Notes: generated by a model not told the origin, from the letters alone. Shown: positions 50,797 to 62,310, numbered from the stretch's first letter. The stretch is 64,000 nt of DNA from Megaleporinus macrocephalus (GCA_021613375.1 CM038728.1:32618907-32682906), one strand, 5' to 3'. A program made the numbers and translations.

Positions 50797-50970
50797 TTAG
50801 CAGTCCATAGCTTTGGGAATTTGTGGCAGCATCTTGGTGTCTGGATTGGGCTGATCATAGAGGTAATGGTGGGCTTCTGGAGGTGTTTCTAAGTAAGGTC
50901 CACCTGTTATCTGGTCTCGAAGTCTGTAGAAATAAGCCACCCAAAACGTCTTTCTCCACAGTGCTCTATT
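50797..50970 (-). CDS. Possible orphan C-terminal exon, unrecognised
   Basis: An open minus-strand frame reads RALWRKTFWVAYFY, RLRDQITGGPYLETPPEAHH, YLYDQPNPDTKMLPQIPKAM and DC before a TAA at 50797-50799. A possible acceptor (TTTCTACAG) at 50924-50932 would start an exon at 50923. The composition (P, Y, charged residues) looks protein-like, but I do not recognise the family, and no partner exon in a compatible phase was found. Another open stretch, 50966-51193 on the same strand, ends where this one begins, so the pair may be one decayed coding sequence. The stop lies against the edge of MITE B copy 8. Confidence 0.2.
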   Translation of the reverse strand, partial: NRALWRKTFWVAYFYRLRDQITGGPYLETPPEAHHYLYDQPNPDTKMLPQIPKAMDC

Positions 50971-51199
50971 TCAGTTTCAAATCCATGAATGAATAGAATT
51001 CAAGCCATGATCCATTTGGGCGTCCTTGTTGGCTTGGAAAGTCACAATCACAATCATAACTACCTGTTATTTGAGTCTGAATGGTTTTTGGTAACAGTGG
51101 CAGATCAATGACGTCACTTGCAGCAAAACTAGCCTGGCTCTCCGACTTATAATTCCCACCTGGAGCGTCCAGGGTTTCAGCCTCAGACCACGGCTATTG

Positions 51200-52435
51200 G
51201 CATTACTTTATCTGGTCAGTTCTGGCTGTCCACATGTTCATGAACACATACATCCGTGCAGCTGGTTTTATCCGTCCGATTAGCAAACACCTGTTGGTTT
51301 TCCAAGACAATGTCAGAGTCACTGGTCTGAAAAAAATCACATTTGTTTCCACCGAGTGTGTTTTTGTTGTAGCATTTGGAAAATCGATGCATCTACGCTT
51401 CACACAAAGCCCTGTGGTTTCTTATTTTTCATGCCAGTCCAATGACTCTTTTCTATCAAAGTAGGTGTTAAACCATAAAATCCTTAAGACTCCATAAGTT
51501 TGGATTATTAGACATGAGCTTCTATGAAGTCCGTGGCGCTCAGGATGAAGTAAAAACAAAGAAAAAGGTTTCGTGATTTGAGGTTTTTGAGCAAATTTCT
51601 ACATTCTTTAAAAAACAAAAACCCAAAGCAAACATGTTCATGATGTTCTTCTCTTTACTGGATGTTTTGCTCAAGTACTGTGAAGGATGGGGTGTACAAC
51701 AGTGTCATAATTTCCCAGTAACGTAATACAAAACCTGGTTATAAATGATATAAAAACCAACAAGGTATTACATTACCGGGTTTCTGATCAGGTCAAGCGC
51801 CGATCTGTATTGTTTATGACATTATTGGGATATTACTATAATACTGGGTTCTACATGAGCCATAATGATCAAAAACCTCCTATACATGAACAGTGTGCTA
51901 CATTTTGCAGGCACTACAGCCCTAATAGAAAAATAATTTAGAGGCTTTTCAGAAAACGCTAAACATTAAGAAAAATGTTTATGCATTGTTTATGCGCTTT
52001 CTGCTTGAGCGTAACATTTTAAATACAGCAGATTTTCATTAACCACTTCATTCACACAAACAATTCATTGACTGGTTCTGAATAAAATGCAGGAAAGGGG
52101 TTCATGATTCCTTCCTCACTTGGAGCCCTGAAAGATCGGATGTGTAGTCTGTTTCTGTTGCAAACATAAAGCTTTTAGCATGTGTTAGAAATGTTATTAT
52201 TTTTTGTTTTCAATTATTTTTTCTTGTTTTAATTGATTCTGAGTGAAAAATTTCCCGTTTCTTTGCTTCCTAAGGCAGAACACTATTTCCACAATATTTT
52301 TATGGCACTGCGTTACTTACGGTGTGCTCTCTTTTAATAAAATATCAACTTTCCTACAAACTCTGGACTCCTGCACTCTTTACCGTGGCAAAGACAACAT
52401 TTACAACACAAGTTTGAGGCTGAGAGCAAAGGTGT
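51200..52435. other. Intergenic stretch with nothing recognised
   Basis: Moderately AT-rich sequence with short open frames on both strands and no recognised family, RNA gene or repeat array. Confidence 0.4.
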
Positions 52436-52439
52436 AGGT

Positions 52440-52930
52440 TTGCATATCAGTGGGAGGGACATGTCCCTATCAGTATTTAAGGTTTAAAGAATTGTGCCTA
52501 CCAATAATTTGGGTTTAAAGAATTGTCCCTACCAATATTTTAGGTATAAAGAATTGTCCCTACCAATATTTTAGGTATAAAGAATTGTCCCTACTAATAT
52601 TTAAGGTATAAAGAATTGTCCCCACCAATATTTAAGGTTTAAAGAATTGTGCCTACCAATAATTTGGGTTTAAAGAATTGTCCCTACCAATATTTTAGGT
52701 ATAAAGAATTGTCCCTACCAATATTTTAGATTTAAAGAATTGTCCCTACCAATATTTAAGGTATAAAGAATTATGCCTACCAATATTTTGGGTTTAAAGA
52801 ATTGTCCCCACCAATATTTTATGTTTAAAGAATTATCCTTACCAGCTATTAAGGTTTAAAGAATTGTCCCTACCAATATTTTATGTTTAAAGAATTATCC
52901 CTACCAGCAATTAAGGTTTAAAAGTTTTCT
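52440..52930. repeat. 31-bp minisatellite
   Basis: About 15 units of TTTAAAGAATTGTCCCTACC then AATATTTTAGG, with diverged units at the right end. Confidence 0.93.
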
Positions 52931-53749
52931 CATAACCCGCATTTAATGGTCTGTTATTTTAAGAATCATAACTTGGTGTGATATTTGGTTGTCTAGATTC
53001 AGCCGACATGCTCAGCGTGCCATCACCCTCATTATTTCACTCTTGATTCTGTGGATGGGTCAAATATTGCCATCTGCCGATAACATTTTACAGAAACAAA
53101 CATAAAACATCCTTCTTTTCCTGGAGGGGGGGGGGGTACATTAGCACACACTATGGCTAACAAACACAGGACATCACTCTTGACAAAAAAAACAACAACT
53201 ACCTTGTACTGCCTGGACGCTGCATAAAGTTATCAACTAAAGTTGATTTTAAAAAGCCGGTTAGTTCATGTTAAAAAATCTCTAAAAAGTTTTATAAAGT
53301 TTTAAAACTTTTTTTTAAAAATGCTGCTACAGAAGACTGTGTGCTTAAAGCTAGTCACTGCCCCCCAACACGCTCGCCAACAATGTAATCAATATGTGAT
53401 CAATATAATCAATAATCAATCTCTTCTACAAGCTTATTGTGAGATCATTTATCATTTAACTTGCTTCTGAATGTTATTGACTTGTTTTAGTAAGTAAGAT
53501 TATTTATATTAGGTTGTGTAAGAAATATGCTTAAACTAACAAAATTATCTGCCAATAAAACAAGTTAATGTGACTAAAAAAAAAATAACCTTATAAATGC
53601 AAAACCATCTAAAAATAAGAATATTAGATTATATTTAGGGTCATTTAACTCAACAGGATGCTATATTTTGCTGTTAGCTTCATGTTAAGAAGACGCTTTA
53701 ACAGTGTATAGCTTTAATAAAGTGTTCCATCATCATTTTTTCCAAATTT

Positions 53750-54190
53750 CTGAATAATTCAGTGTTGGAAGTGTAAACAAATATTTGAAAGTGATTCAGA
53801 GTGGTTTGGAGTGAAATGGCTCAGATGTTCAGATGGTGGTTTATTCTTATTTTACCTCCATGTGAGTTTTATATGCAATGTTGATGACAGTAAATCTGAA
53901 ATAAATACATTTTCTTTGGGGACTATTTTGCCTCCCACCATAAATAGATTCAAATAAATGAATTTAAATACATTTTAAGCCAAAACTTGATCACAGAACT
54001 ACCATAAACAACATCTCAGACCTCACAGTGTTCTTATAACCATTTACTGTGGGGGAGCTTTTAAAGTTGGACGTCTGGTTCCATTCACCACCACTGTGAA
54101 CAGTTGTGACTTCACACCAAACCACTCTGAATGACTCTGTTTAGATCTTAACTGTTTAATTATGTTAAATTTTTGAAAATTTCTGTGATG
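53750..54190 (-). mobile_element. MITE family B, copy 9 (inverted)
   Basis: GGACGTCTGGTTCCATTCAC, CACCACTGTGAACAGTTGTG and CAAACCACTCTGAATGACTC are the complement of the other B copies. The left part, GTGATTCAGAGTGGTTTGGA, pairs with the right part. Confidence 0.6.
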
Positions 54191-54955
54191 TCACTATCAG
54201 TAAATCTCTTGTAGCTTCAAAATCTGGTGGGAAATGTATTTTTTTAATTTTATTTTAAGTCATTCTCACAAATGTTCTTAAAGATTTTAGAATTTATGAG
54301 TGATGGGGGGTTGAATCTTCAACTCTAGCACATCTGAAAGTCAGAGTTGACTCTTGGCCACTGACTCTGTCCATTATAACTAGCCTGAAAGACATTTGCA
54401 TGGAGGTGTGTGTAATGCAGGATGCTCACCGGCCTCCATAAGCTCTGTAAACTATGGACACAAGTAGGCCTGACTCTGCAGTGCTCTGCCCTCTTAAGCT
54501 CTACTTCGAGAAAACCAACCTGAGGCTGAAGGTGTCTTCATTTCAGCCTCTTAATCTTCTGCTCCACCTTAAATGGTGCTGCGTAACGGCTGCAGTATTT
54601 AAGGTGGAACGGTAATTAGGATAAAAAGCCAATTTCAACTGCTCCGGAACAAAAACTTCACTTTAAACCGCTTAATAATGATTCTTTTTCAAACAGTTAA
54701 GAACTCAGCAGTAACTCTTTTAGTACATCGCACCGTTTCCTCCTGTCCCGTGTCCAGCTCAAGCTCCCTTCAGCAGCCTCTTCAGGAAATATAGGCTTAT
54801 GCGAAGGTAAGACGTGCTCAAACATTAGCCAGCAGTAAAGCTACCTGATCTTACTAGGTCTATAAATTTACATCCTATCACTCACTCTAACGTGTAGCTA
54901 CTCAAAAAACTGGGCACACTACGTGTCGGATGCAATCTAATCTCTGCTGTATCCC

Positions 54956-54961
54956 TTTATT
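54956..54961 (-). promoter_or_regulatory. bean1: bean1 polyadenylation signal (candidate)
   Basis: TTTATT on the plus strand is AATAAA on the minus strand, 176 bp downstream of the bean1 stop codon. Confidence 0.4.
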
Positions 54962-55136
54962 AATGGCGCTGGTGCCGTCTTGCCTAAGGTGGAGCCAAAG
55001 AGTCGGAGTCGACTCCAAAAACACCTGGAGTAGCATCTGTTTTCCGACACCATCGAAATCAGCTGGCACGTCCAGGAGTTACGCTAAGTATTGCAGTCTG
55101 CAGCCTAAGGGATTGTCCAGGGTGGGCCTGTCCCCA

Positions 55137-55425
55137 CTAATGCCCATCTGGAGTGCTGGGGCTGCTCCCCACCACGGCCTCGTAGGGAGGCGCCTCCTCC
55201 ATGGGCAGCGGAGAGGGAGAGAGGGAGGCGACTGACCAGTCTCTGAAGTCCCACTCTCTGATCGGATAAGCCGAAGCATCCGAAGACTGTGGCGCCTCCT
55301 GCAGTTGGTATAAGGGAGGCGCGGACGTCCGATCCCACCGGCAGGGGTCGGTGAGGGAGTATGGCGGAGGTGCCTCCACAGGGTTGTACATCGGCGGGGC
55401 GCCCTGGTCCATGCTCTCCTCGTAT
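55137..55425 (-). CDS. bean1: BEAN1 (NEDD4-binding brain protein), last coding exon
   Basis: Exon begins after TTTCAG with one base completing a codon, then YEESMDQGAPPMYNPVEAPP and PYSLTDPC, and ends TPDGH and TAG at 55137-55139 (95 codons). Human BEAN1 has YEEC... and DAPPPYSLTDSC at the same place, also at an exon start in this phase. BEAN1 is a single-pass membrane protein whose PPxY motifs bind WW domains of NEDD4-family ubiquitin ligases. Here APPPYSL and EAPPYEAV are PPxY matches, and APPLYQL is a near-match. Transcription runs convergently toward tk2, as in mammals. The exons for the N-terminus, membrane segment and His-rich region were not found up to 64000 and must lie further right. 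Confidence 0.88.
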
Positions 55426-55700
55426 CTGAAACAGAGCGAGAGATGATATTAACCAGATTCCTTTCAGTCAGGCGGCACGATACATCGTATCATTTATCGT
55501 TATGGCGATATGAGCTCACACGATAAATACATCATCAGAGCGACGATGACAGTACAGATCAAATTAGCTGAAACACTCCAGACAGACAGGACAAACTGTT
55601 AAAGCCTAACAAGCACTGTTCACACACTGGGATTGAACCTGGCATCCCATATGGGAAACCAGTAACTCAACCATTCAGCCAAACAACTGATTACAGAATA

Positions 55701-55730
55701 CCCTAACCCTAACCCTAACCCTAACCCTAG
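55701..55730. repeat. Short interstitial telomeric repeat
   Basis: Four perfect CCCTAA units followed by CCCTAG. The minus strand has five GGG runs and could fold as a G-quadruplex. Confidence 0.9.
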
Positions 55731-55989
55731 AGTGATTAAAACTCAACTTTGATGCAAAAACAGTACACGGCTTCACACAAGCTGCTCAGGCTCTGGACCT
55801 CCCTACGCCCCCTAGAGGCCTTCAAAAGAAGTCCCACACCAGCTAACAACACAGTGTCTGTCTACACACAACCAAAAAACCTGAACAACATTAGTTTTAC
55901 TATTTAACTAAAAACAGCCTGACGTCTGACATCACAATAATAAATAACTAAACAAAAATAAAAATAGGAATGATTTGTTATTGTAGGGA

Positions 55990-56432
55990 GGCATAGTGGT
56001 GTAGTGGTCAGAACGGTGGTGTAGTGGTCAGCACGGTGGTGTAGTGGTCAGAACGGTGGTGTAGTGCCTAGCACAATGGTGTAGTGGTTAGCACAGTGGT
56101 GTAGTGGTTAGTATGGTGGTGTAGTGGTTAGCACGGTGGTGTAGTGGTTAGTATGGTGGTGTAGTGGTTAGTACAGTGGTGTAGTGGTTAGTACGGTGGT
56201 ATAGTGGTTAGTATGATGGCGTAATGGTCAGCACGGTGGTGTAGTGCTTAGCACGGAGGTGTAGTGGTTAGTACGGTGGTGTAGTGGTCAGTATGGTGGT
56301 GTAGTGGTTAGTATGGTGGTGTAGTGCTTAGCACGGAGGTGTAGTGGTTAGTACGGTGGTGTAGTGGTCAGTACGGTGGTGTAGTGGTTAGTATGGTGGT
56401 GTAGTGGTTAGTATGGTGGTGTAGTGGTCAGC
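55990..56432 (+). repeat. 20-bp tandem array derived from a SINE head
   Basis: About 22 copies of GGTGGTGTAGTGGTTAGTAC and close variants (TTAGCAC, TCAGCAC, TTAGTAT). The unit is the 5' end of the SINE that follows at 56433, including its pol III A-box-like TGGTGTAGTGG. Confidence 0.9.
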
Positions 56433-56695
56433 ACTGTCTCCTCACAGTAAGATGATCTGGGTTGGATTCCCGGTCTGGGTGGTTCTGTGTGGAGTGTGTA
56501 TGTTCTCTCTGTGTTTGAGTGGGTTCCTCCGGGTACTCCGGTTTCCTCCCACAGTCCAAACACATGCATGTTAGGATCCTCACTCTAAACTGCCCGTAGG
56601 TGTGAGTGTGTGTGTTGGCCATGTGATGGACTGGCGACCTGTCCATGGTGTACTCTGCCTTCAGCCAATGACGCTGGGCTTGGATGGATGGATGG
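56433..56695 (+). mobile_element. DANA/Mermaid-like tRNA-derived SINE body
   Basis: Carries the sequence common in fish SINEs: GGATTCCCGGTCTGGGTGG, GTGTGGAGTGTGTATGTTCT, CTCCGGTTTCCTCCCACAGT, CCAAACACATGCATGTTAGG and GATGGACTGGCGACCTGTCC. It ends with a GGATGGATGGATGG tail. GGTTGGATTCCC is B-box-like. Confidence 0.75.
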
Positions 56696-57059
56696 ATTTA
56701 TTCTTGTGTGTCAGTAAATATAAAGATGTATTATTTGGTTTTGTGGTTTACTCAGAAAAGCTGTAGATGTATTACTGACTGTTTCAGCGCTCAAACAATG
56801 TGCTGCAGGTTAGTTTCTGTTTACACATCAGTAACATCTCTTCATTGGTTAAATCCAGCCAGAGACCAAGCTTTTAATAAGAATCGCCTCTCATATCTTC
56901 TTCGTGATGTCTGACAGTTTTATGGAACATCTCACTCCCTGTCAGTATTGTGCAGCTCTAGTTAGCACACATCTGTTCAAGAGCCTGTTTTCTCTATTCT
57001 TCACAGAAACATCATAATTAATTCATACATGATCGTTTCCCAGCCTCTCCTAATCCCTC

Positions 57060-57810
57060 ACACTCAGGCAAAACCTTCCATGCATCTCTCTCCTTCTCTC
57101 TCTCCCACTCGCTTTCTTCTTCCTCTCTCCCTCTCTTTCTGACTCACTCTCTCTCGCGCTTTCCTCTTCTTCCGTGCATCTCTCTCACTCTCTCTCTCTG
57201 CCTGACTCACTCTCAAATGTTCTTCTTCCGTGCATCTCTTTCCCACTTTCCTCACTCTCTCTCTCTCACTTGCTTTCTTCATCCTCTCTCACTTTACTCT
57301 TCTTCCATGCATCTCTCTCTTTTTCTCTCTCCCTCTTTCTCACTCATTCTCTCTCTCTCTAATTCTCTTCTCCTTCCATGCGTCTCTTTCTCACTTTCCT
57401 CCCTCTCTCTCACTTGCTTTCTTCTCCCTCTCTCTCTCACTCTCTCTCTCTCTGACTCACTCTATCTCACTAATTTTCTTCTCCCTCTCTCACTCTCCTT
57501 TCTTTCCGTGCATCTCATCTACTCCTCTCTCACCCTCTCTCTCTTTTCCCTCTTTACATGCATCTTTTTCACTCATTCTCTCTCTCCTCCTCTTTCTCTC
57601 TCTGACTCTCTCAATTTTTCTTTTTCTTCCATGCATCTCTCTTTTTCCTCCCTCCCTCTCTCTCTCTCTCGCTTACCTCTTCCTCTATCTCTCTCACTTT
57701 CCTCCCTCCCTCTCTTGCTTACATCTTCCTCTATCTCCCTCTCTCTCTGACTCACTCTCTCTCATTTTTTGTCCCTCTTAAGTATCTCATACTCTTTCAC
57801 ACCCCCCCCC
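57060..57810. repeat. Polypyrimidine (CT-rich) tract
   Basis: About 0.75 kb of CTCTCT, CCCTC and CTTTC with interspersed CATGCATCTCTCT words, nearly purine-free on the plus strand apart from those words. It ends in a C homopolymer near 57801-57812. Serine/leucine-rich plus-strand frames and R/E-rich minus-strand frames here are compositional artefacts. Confidence 0.9.
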
Positions 57811-58019
57811 CCTCTCTCTCAGTAAAGTCGAGGTAGGTATTGTTCGTGGCAGGACTGATAAAATATTGATTAGGAAGAGAGAACCGTTTTACTTTTCTGT
57901 GATCAATTTTTTATCAGATTTTGAAACACCTTCATCCTGCTGGTTATTTTTTCTGGAAAAAAAAATATACTGCTGCCCCTTTGAGGGATTTTTTTCATAT
58001 ATAGTCATATACACGACTA

Positions 58020-58200
58020 ATATGTCCAAGAGCAAGGCATTCACCTAATCCCCAACTGCTCCCCGGGCGCCGTGGATAGGGCCGCCCACCGCTCCGGGCA
58101 CGTGTGCTCACTGCCCCCTAGTGTGTATGTTTACTAGTGTGTGTATATGTGGGTGTTTCACTGCATGGATGGGTTAAATACGCAGATCAAGTGACAGAAT
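58020..58200 (+). mobile_element. SINE/LINE 3'-type fragment
   Basis: CCCAACTGCTCCCCGGGCGC, GGATAGGGCCGCCCACCGCT and CACTGCCCCCTAGTGTG, followed by GCATGGATGGGTTAAATACG, match a widespread otophysan repeat. A shorter relative lies at 10325-10380. Confidence 0.55.
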
Positions 58201-58284
58201 AATTCTAAACTTCTAGACTAAACTATAACGCTAAGTCCTAAATATTATATGCTGCGTAAAATATAAAAACATGTAAATAAAAAC

Positions 58285-59990
58285 AGAATGCAATGATTTG
58301 TAAATCTCATAGACCCATAATTTATTCACAGTAGAACATAGAACACATATCCAATGTTAAAAGTGAGACATTTTACCATTTCACCAACTAAACTCATTTA
58401 GAACTTGATGGCAGCCACAATCACACACATCAGAATGCCTGTGATTGTTTTAAATGAATTTATCTTTCTATTGGGATTTTAATTTTTATCTTATTTGTTT
58501 TTTTTTTATGTGTTTATTTTTTATTTTATATTCTTTTATTAGATTTTTTCTATTGTGATTGTTTTATTTGTGTTTATTGAGTTTATTTTGTATTAATATT
58601 TGAATTTTTATCTTATTTGTTTATTTTTATGTGTTTTATGTTTATTTTATTTTTTTTAATTAAATTTTTCTACATTATTCTTACATTTATATTTTATTCA
58701 TCTATATTAAATGTTTATTTTTACATTTGTATTTTATTTATTATTATTATTATTATTATTTTTGTTTGTTTTGTTTTCAATCCCTTAAAATGTAAATGCT
58801 CAGCTGCATTGCAAATAAGGGTCACCTCTCAATGTATTTCCGAGATAAAATAAAGGTTGATTGATTGATTGATTGATCGCAAAAAAGTTGACACAGGAGC
58901 AACAAAAGGCTGGAAAAGTAAGTGGTATTAATGTAAAACAGCTGGAGAAGCAATTTGCAACTAAGTCACGTGACTGGGTATAAAAAGATTTTTCTACAGA
59001 ACCGAAGTCTCTGAGAAGTAAAGATGAGCAGATGTTTACTAATCTGTGAAAAATAAACTGTCTAAAGATGTTTCTCAGTGTAAAATTGCAAAGACTTTGG
59101 AAATCCCACCATCTGTGGTACATAACATCATCAAAAGTTTCAGAGAATCTGAAGAAATCCCTGTGCGCAAGGGACAAGGCTGAATTGGATGATCGTGATC
59201 TTCATCTGCATTGAAAGCAGGCCTGATTCTGAAACACTGCATGGGCTCAGAAACACTTCCAGAACTCACTGTCTGTGAACGCAGTTCACCGTCCAATCCA
59301 CAAATACAGCTTAAATCTGTATTATGTAGAGAAGAAGCCAGGAGCGTCGCCGTCTTCTCTGGGCCAAAGCTCATTATTAATGGACTGAGGCAAAATGGAA
59401 AACTGTTCTGTGATCAGATTAATCAACAACTGAAATTCTTGTTGTAAACCACGCATGCCTTGTCCTGCAGACATAGGAGGAGAGAGAGACCGTCCAGCTT
59501 GTTATCAGCACTCAGTTTAAAAGCCTGCATCTCTGATGGTCTGGAGCTGCATTCGTGTCTATGGCGTGGCAGCTTACACATCTGGAAAGACTCTATCAGT
59601 GCTGAACAGTATACAGAGGTTTTAGAACAACATCTGCTCCATCCAGACAGCGTCTATTTCAGAGAAGACCTTGAATATTTCAGCAAGACAATAAACCACA
59701 TACTGCCTCCATCACAACAGCATGACTACAAAGAAGAAGAGTCTGGGTGCTGATCTGACCTGCCTGCAGTTCAGAAACATTTAGAGCATCATGAAATAAA
59801 AAATCTGACACAGAAGACCCAGAACTGCTGAACACATGGAATCCTACATCACACAAGAATAGAAGAACATTCCTCTCACAAAACCCCAGCAGCTGGTCTC
59901 CTCACATCCCAGATGTTTTTGAGATGTGTTTCTGCATTATGATTTTAAGCAGCCTGCTTGCAAGTTTTAAATAAGTTATTACTTTTTATG
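58285..59990 (+). mobile_element. Fossil Tc1-like transposon, nearly full length
   Basis: Plus-strand frames give PSVVHNIIKSFRESEEIPV (Tc1 N-terminal DNA-binding domain, near 59107-59163), then scattered matches to the catalytic domain such as LEQHLLHPD. Stops and indels occur throughout. The 5' terminus near 58290 (GCAATGATTTGTAAATC) agrees with the other copy's terminus near 46630. A LINE-like AAATAAAGGTTGATTGATTG tail at 58848-58868 is embedded in it. Confidence 0.6.
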
Positions 59991-60044
59991 AAATGTTAAA
60001 ACATCTGATATGTGTTCCAACATTCTACTGTGAACACACACACA

Positions 60045-60187
60045 TATACATCATCGCTGTCCAATGAAAAACATATATCTCCATTTTTGGCGATTTTGAG
60101 TTTTGTACATCATTTGAACAAGCCATTGGTAGTTTACAATGTTTGAAAGTTTCATGATGAATGGACCAATAGAAGTGCTCCAAAATA
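60045..60187 (+). mobile_element. MITE family A, copy 8 (truncated)
   Basis: TCGCTGTCCAATGAAAAACA at the left; cut off at CTCCAAAATAG where the Tc1 copy begins. Confidence 0.6.
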
Positions 60188-61076
60188 GGGCCAAGAGGCC
60201 CATGATCACTCTGGATGAACTGCAGAGATCTACAGCTGAGGTGGGAGAATCTGTCCATAGAACAACAATCAGTCGTACACTGTACAGATCTGGCCTTTAT
60301 GGAAGAGTGGCGAGAAGAAAGCCATTTCTCAAAGATATCCATAAAAAGTCTCGTTTAAAGTTTGCCACAAGCCACCTGGGAGACACGCCAAACGTGGAAG
60401 AAGGTGCTCTGGTCAGATGAAACCAAAGTCAAACTTTTTGGCCACAATGCAAAACGTTATGTTTGGCGTAAAAGCAACAGAGCTCATCACCCTGAACACA
60501 CCATCCCCACTGTCAAACATGGTGGTGGCAGCATCATGTTCTGGGGCTGCTCTTCTTCAGCAGGGACAGGGAAGATGGTTCAAATTGATGGGAAGATGGA
60601 TGGAGCCAAATACAGGACCATTCTGGAAGAAAACCTGCTGGAGTCTGCAAAAGACCTGAGACTGGGACGGAGATTCATCTTCCAACAAGACAATGATCCA
60701 AAACATAAAGCAGAATCTACAATGGAATGGTTCACAAGTAAACGTATCCAGGTGTTAGAATAGCCAAGTCTAAGTCCAGACCTGAATCCAATCGAGAATC
60801 TGTGGAAAGATCTGAAAACTGCTGTTCACAAACACTCTCCATCCAACCTCACAGAGCTCCAGCTGTTTTGCAGGAAGAATGGGCAAAAATTTCAGTCTCT
60901 TGATGCAAAACTGATAGAGACATACCCCGAACGACCTGCAGCTGTAATCGCAGCAAAAGGTGGCGCTAAAAAGTATTAACGCAAGAGGGGTGAATAATTT
61001 TGCACGCCCCACTTTTCAGTTTTTTATTTCTAAATGACGTTTAAAATATCCAATAAATTTCGTTCCACTTCATGAT

Positions 61077-61080
<4 letters not shown>
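60188..61080 (+). pseudogene. Tc1/mariner (DD34E) transposase pseudogene
   Basis: Plus-strand translation gives TLDELQRSTAEVGESVHRTT, SRTLYRSGLYGRVARRKPF (the N-terminal DNA-binding domain), then after one frameshift near 60390, KKVLWSDETKVKLFG, VKHGGGSIMFWG, FQQDNDPKH and, after an in-frame TAG at 60760-60762, SPDLNPIENLWKDLK. The catalytic acids are all readable: D of SDE, D of QQD and E of PIE, with 34 residues between the last two. Tc1 transposases cut and paste at TA. The 5' part (left terminus and about the first third of the N-terminal domain) is missing; the remnant abuts a truncated MITE A. The right end runs into a TA microsatellite. It is inactive but fairly young, with only two disabling changes seen. 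Confidence 0.85.

Positions 61081-61082
<2 letters not shown>

Positions 61083-61157
<75 letters not shown>
61083..61157. repeat. (TA)n microsatellite
   Basis: TA run with short TG/CA edges beside the Tc1 remnant. Confidence 0.95.
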
Positions 61158-61159
61158 AT

Positions 61160-61715
61160 GGCTGAAAGTAATCTGCTACATTGGTCTGACTTATCTCTGT
61201 GTTATTAGGTCACATTTTCTCACTTAATATGGATCCTGTAGGCCAGGGGTGTCCAAAGTCTGTCCAAATGCTGCCCGCAGACAGATTTGTATTGGCCTGC
61301 AACATCACTCGTACGAATACATTATTGGTGGCTCGTCTGTACTTTGCAATTATTCCTTTCACCAGACGGTGGCAGTGGTTCACCGCTGTGCTAGCAATCG
61401 AAGTTATCTAAACTGAAAAGCTGTTATTTTTCGGACAGGGCTCCTTAACTTACGGAACGGCCTGCAGTAATGGCTATGGCAGCGAGAACCGGTCATTTCA
61501 AGAGAGATGGGCGTCAGAATATTTTCTGTAGAGAGATGCTGCAAATGCATGTGTCTCTTATACCAAGAGACTATTGTGGTAACGAAGGAGTTCAATATTA
61601 AGAGACGTTATGAACCAAAGCTTGGACATTATAGTAAATATTCAGTGGACGAGAGGGCAGAGAAACCTGGTCTCACTGAGGTTATGCTAATCGCTAAGCA
61701 GTGACATTGGTGGTT
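61160..61715. other. bean1 intron stretch, nothing firm
   Basis: Contains GGCCAGGGGTGTCCAAAGTC at 61242-61261, a hallmark of a widespread fish hAT-like repeat; beyond that nothing recognised. Confidence 0.4.
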
Positions 61716-61716
61716 T

Positions 61717-61795
61717 AAATACTCCAGCAGCACTGCTGTGTCTGCTCCACTCACACCAGCACAACACACTCTAACACACCACCACCACAGGCAGT
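61717..61795. mobile_element. MITE family D fragment
   Basis: CTCCAGCAGCACTGCTGTGT and CTCACACCAGCACAACACAC match family D interior. Confidence 0.55.
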
Positions 61796-62310
61796 ATCAC
61801 TGCAGAGAAACTTATAATCAGAGAAAGGATTTCCATCCTATAATAGATTTTGTGACTTGAGAAATATGAGACTTGCTGTTATGAAGTTCCATAAGTTTGG
61901 TGATGCAGTGACTGAGTGATATACAGTCTACAGGAGAAACTCTGAAGAGACTGGATACAGGACTGCTGTTCAGTATGTGTTCAGACAGACTGTGCAGTAC
62001 GTTGTTACAGTGTTTACTCTGTTGATCTCCTGCTGCTGCAATTACAGTAAAATTAAATTCATTAGTTAAATAATTATTCATCATTCTGTGCATGTGTTTT
62101 TCATATTTTAAATACAGTTTATATAATTTATGAATAATACTTTTGGAAAGAGTTGAAAAAAGTTTGGGTACCCTGCTATAGGCATTTTAAAAAAAGTTGA
62201 TGCTGATGTGAACCCAGCTTACAGATGATTTCTTACCGATTCTTTGTGGCTTTTAACAAGATTCTGGAGTTTTTTTGAGTGCGCCACAGATTTTCAGGGT
62301 CATCTTCACG

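Noticed and set aside
55701..55730. A true chromosome end
   Set aside because: Only four to five units, inside a bean1 intron with ordinary sequence on both sides.
56425..56500. A tRNA gene
   Set aside because: A-box- and B-box-like words are there, but the context is a full SINE body and no cloverleaf acceptor stem is evident.
57174..57781. Serine/leucine-rich plus-strand frames and R/E-rich minus-strand frames
   Set aside because: Compositional artefact of a polypyrimidine tract.
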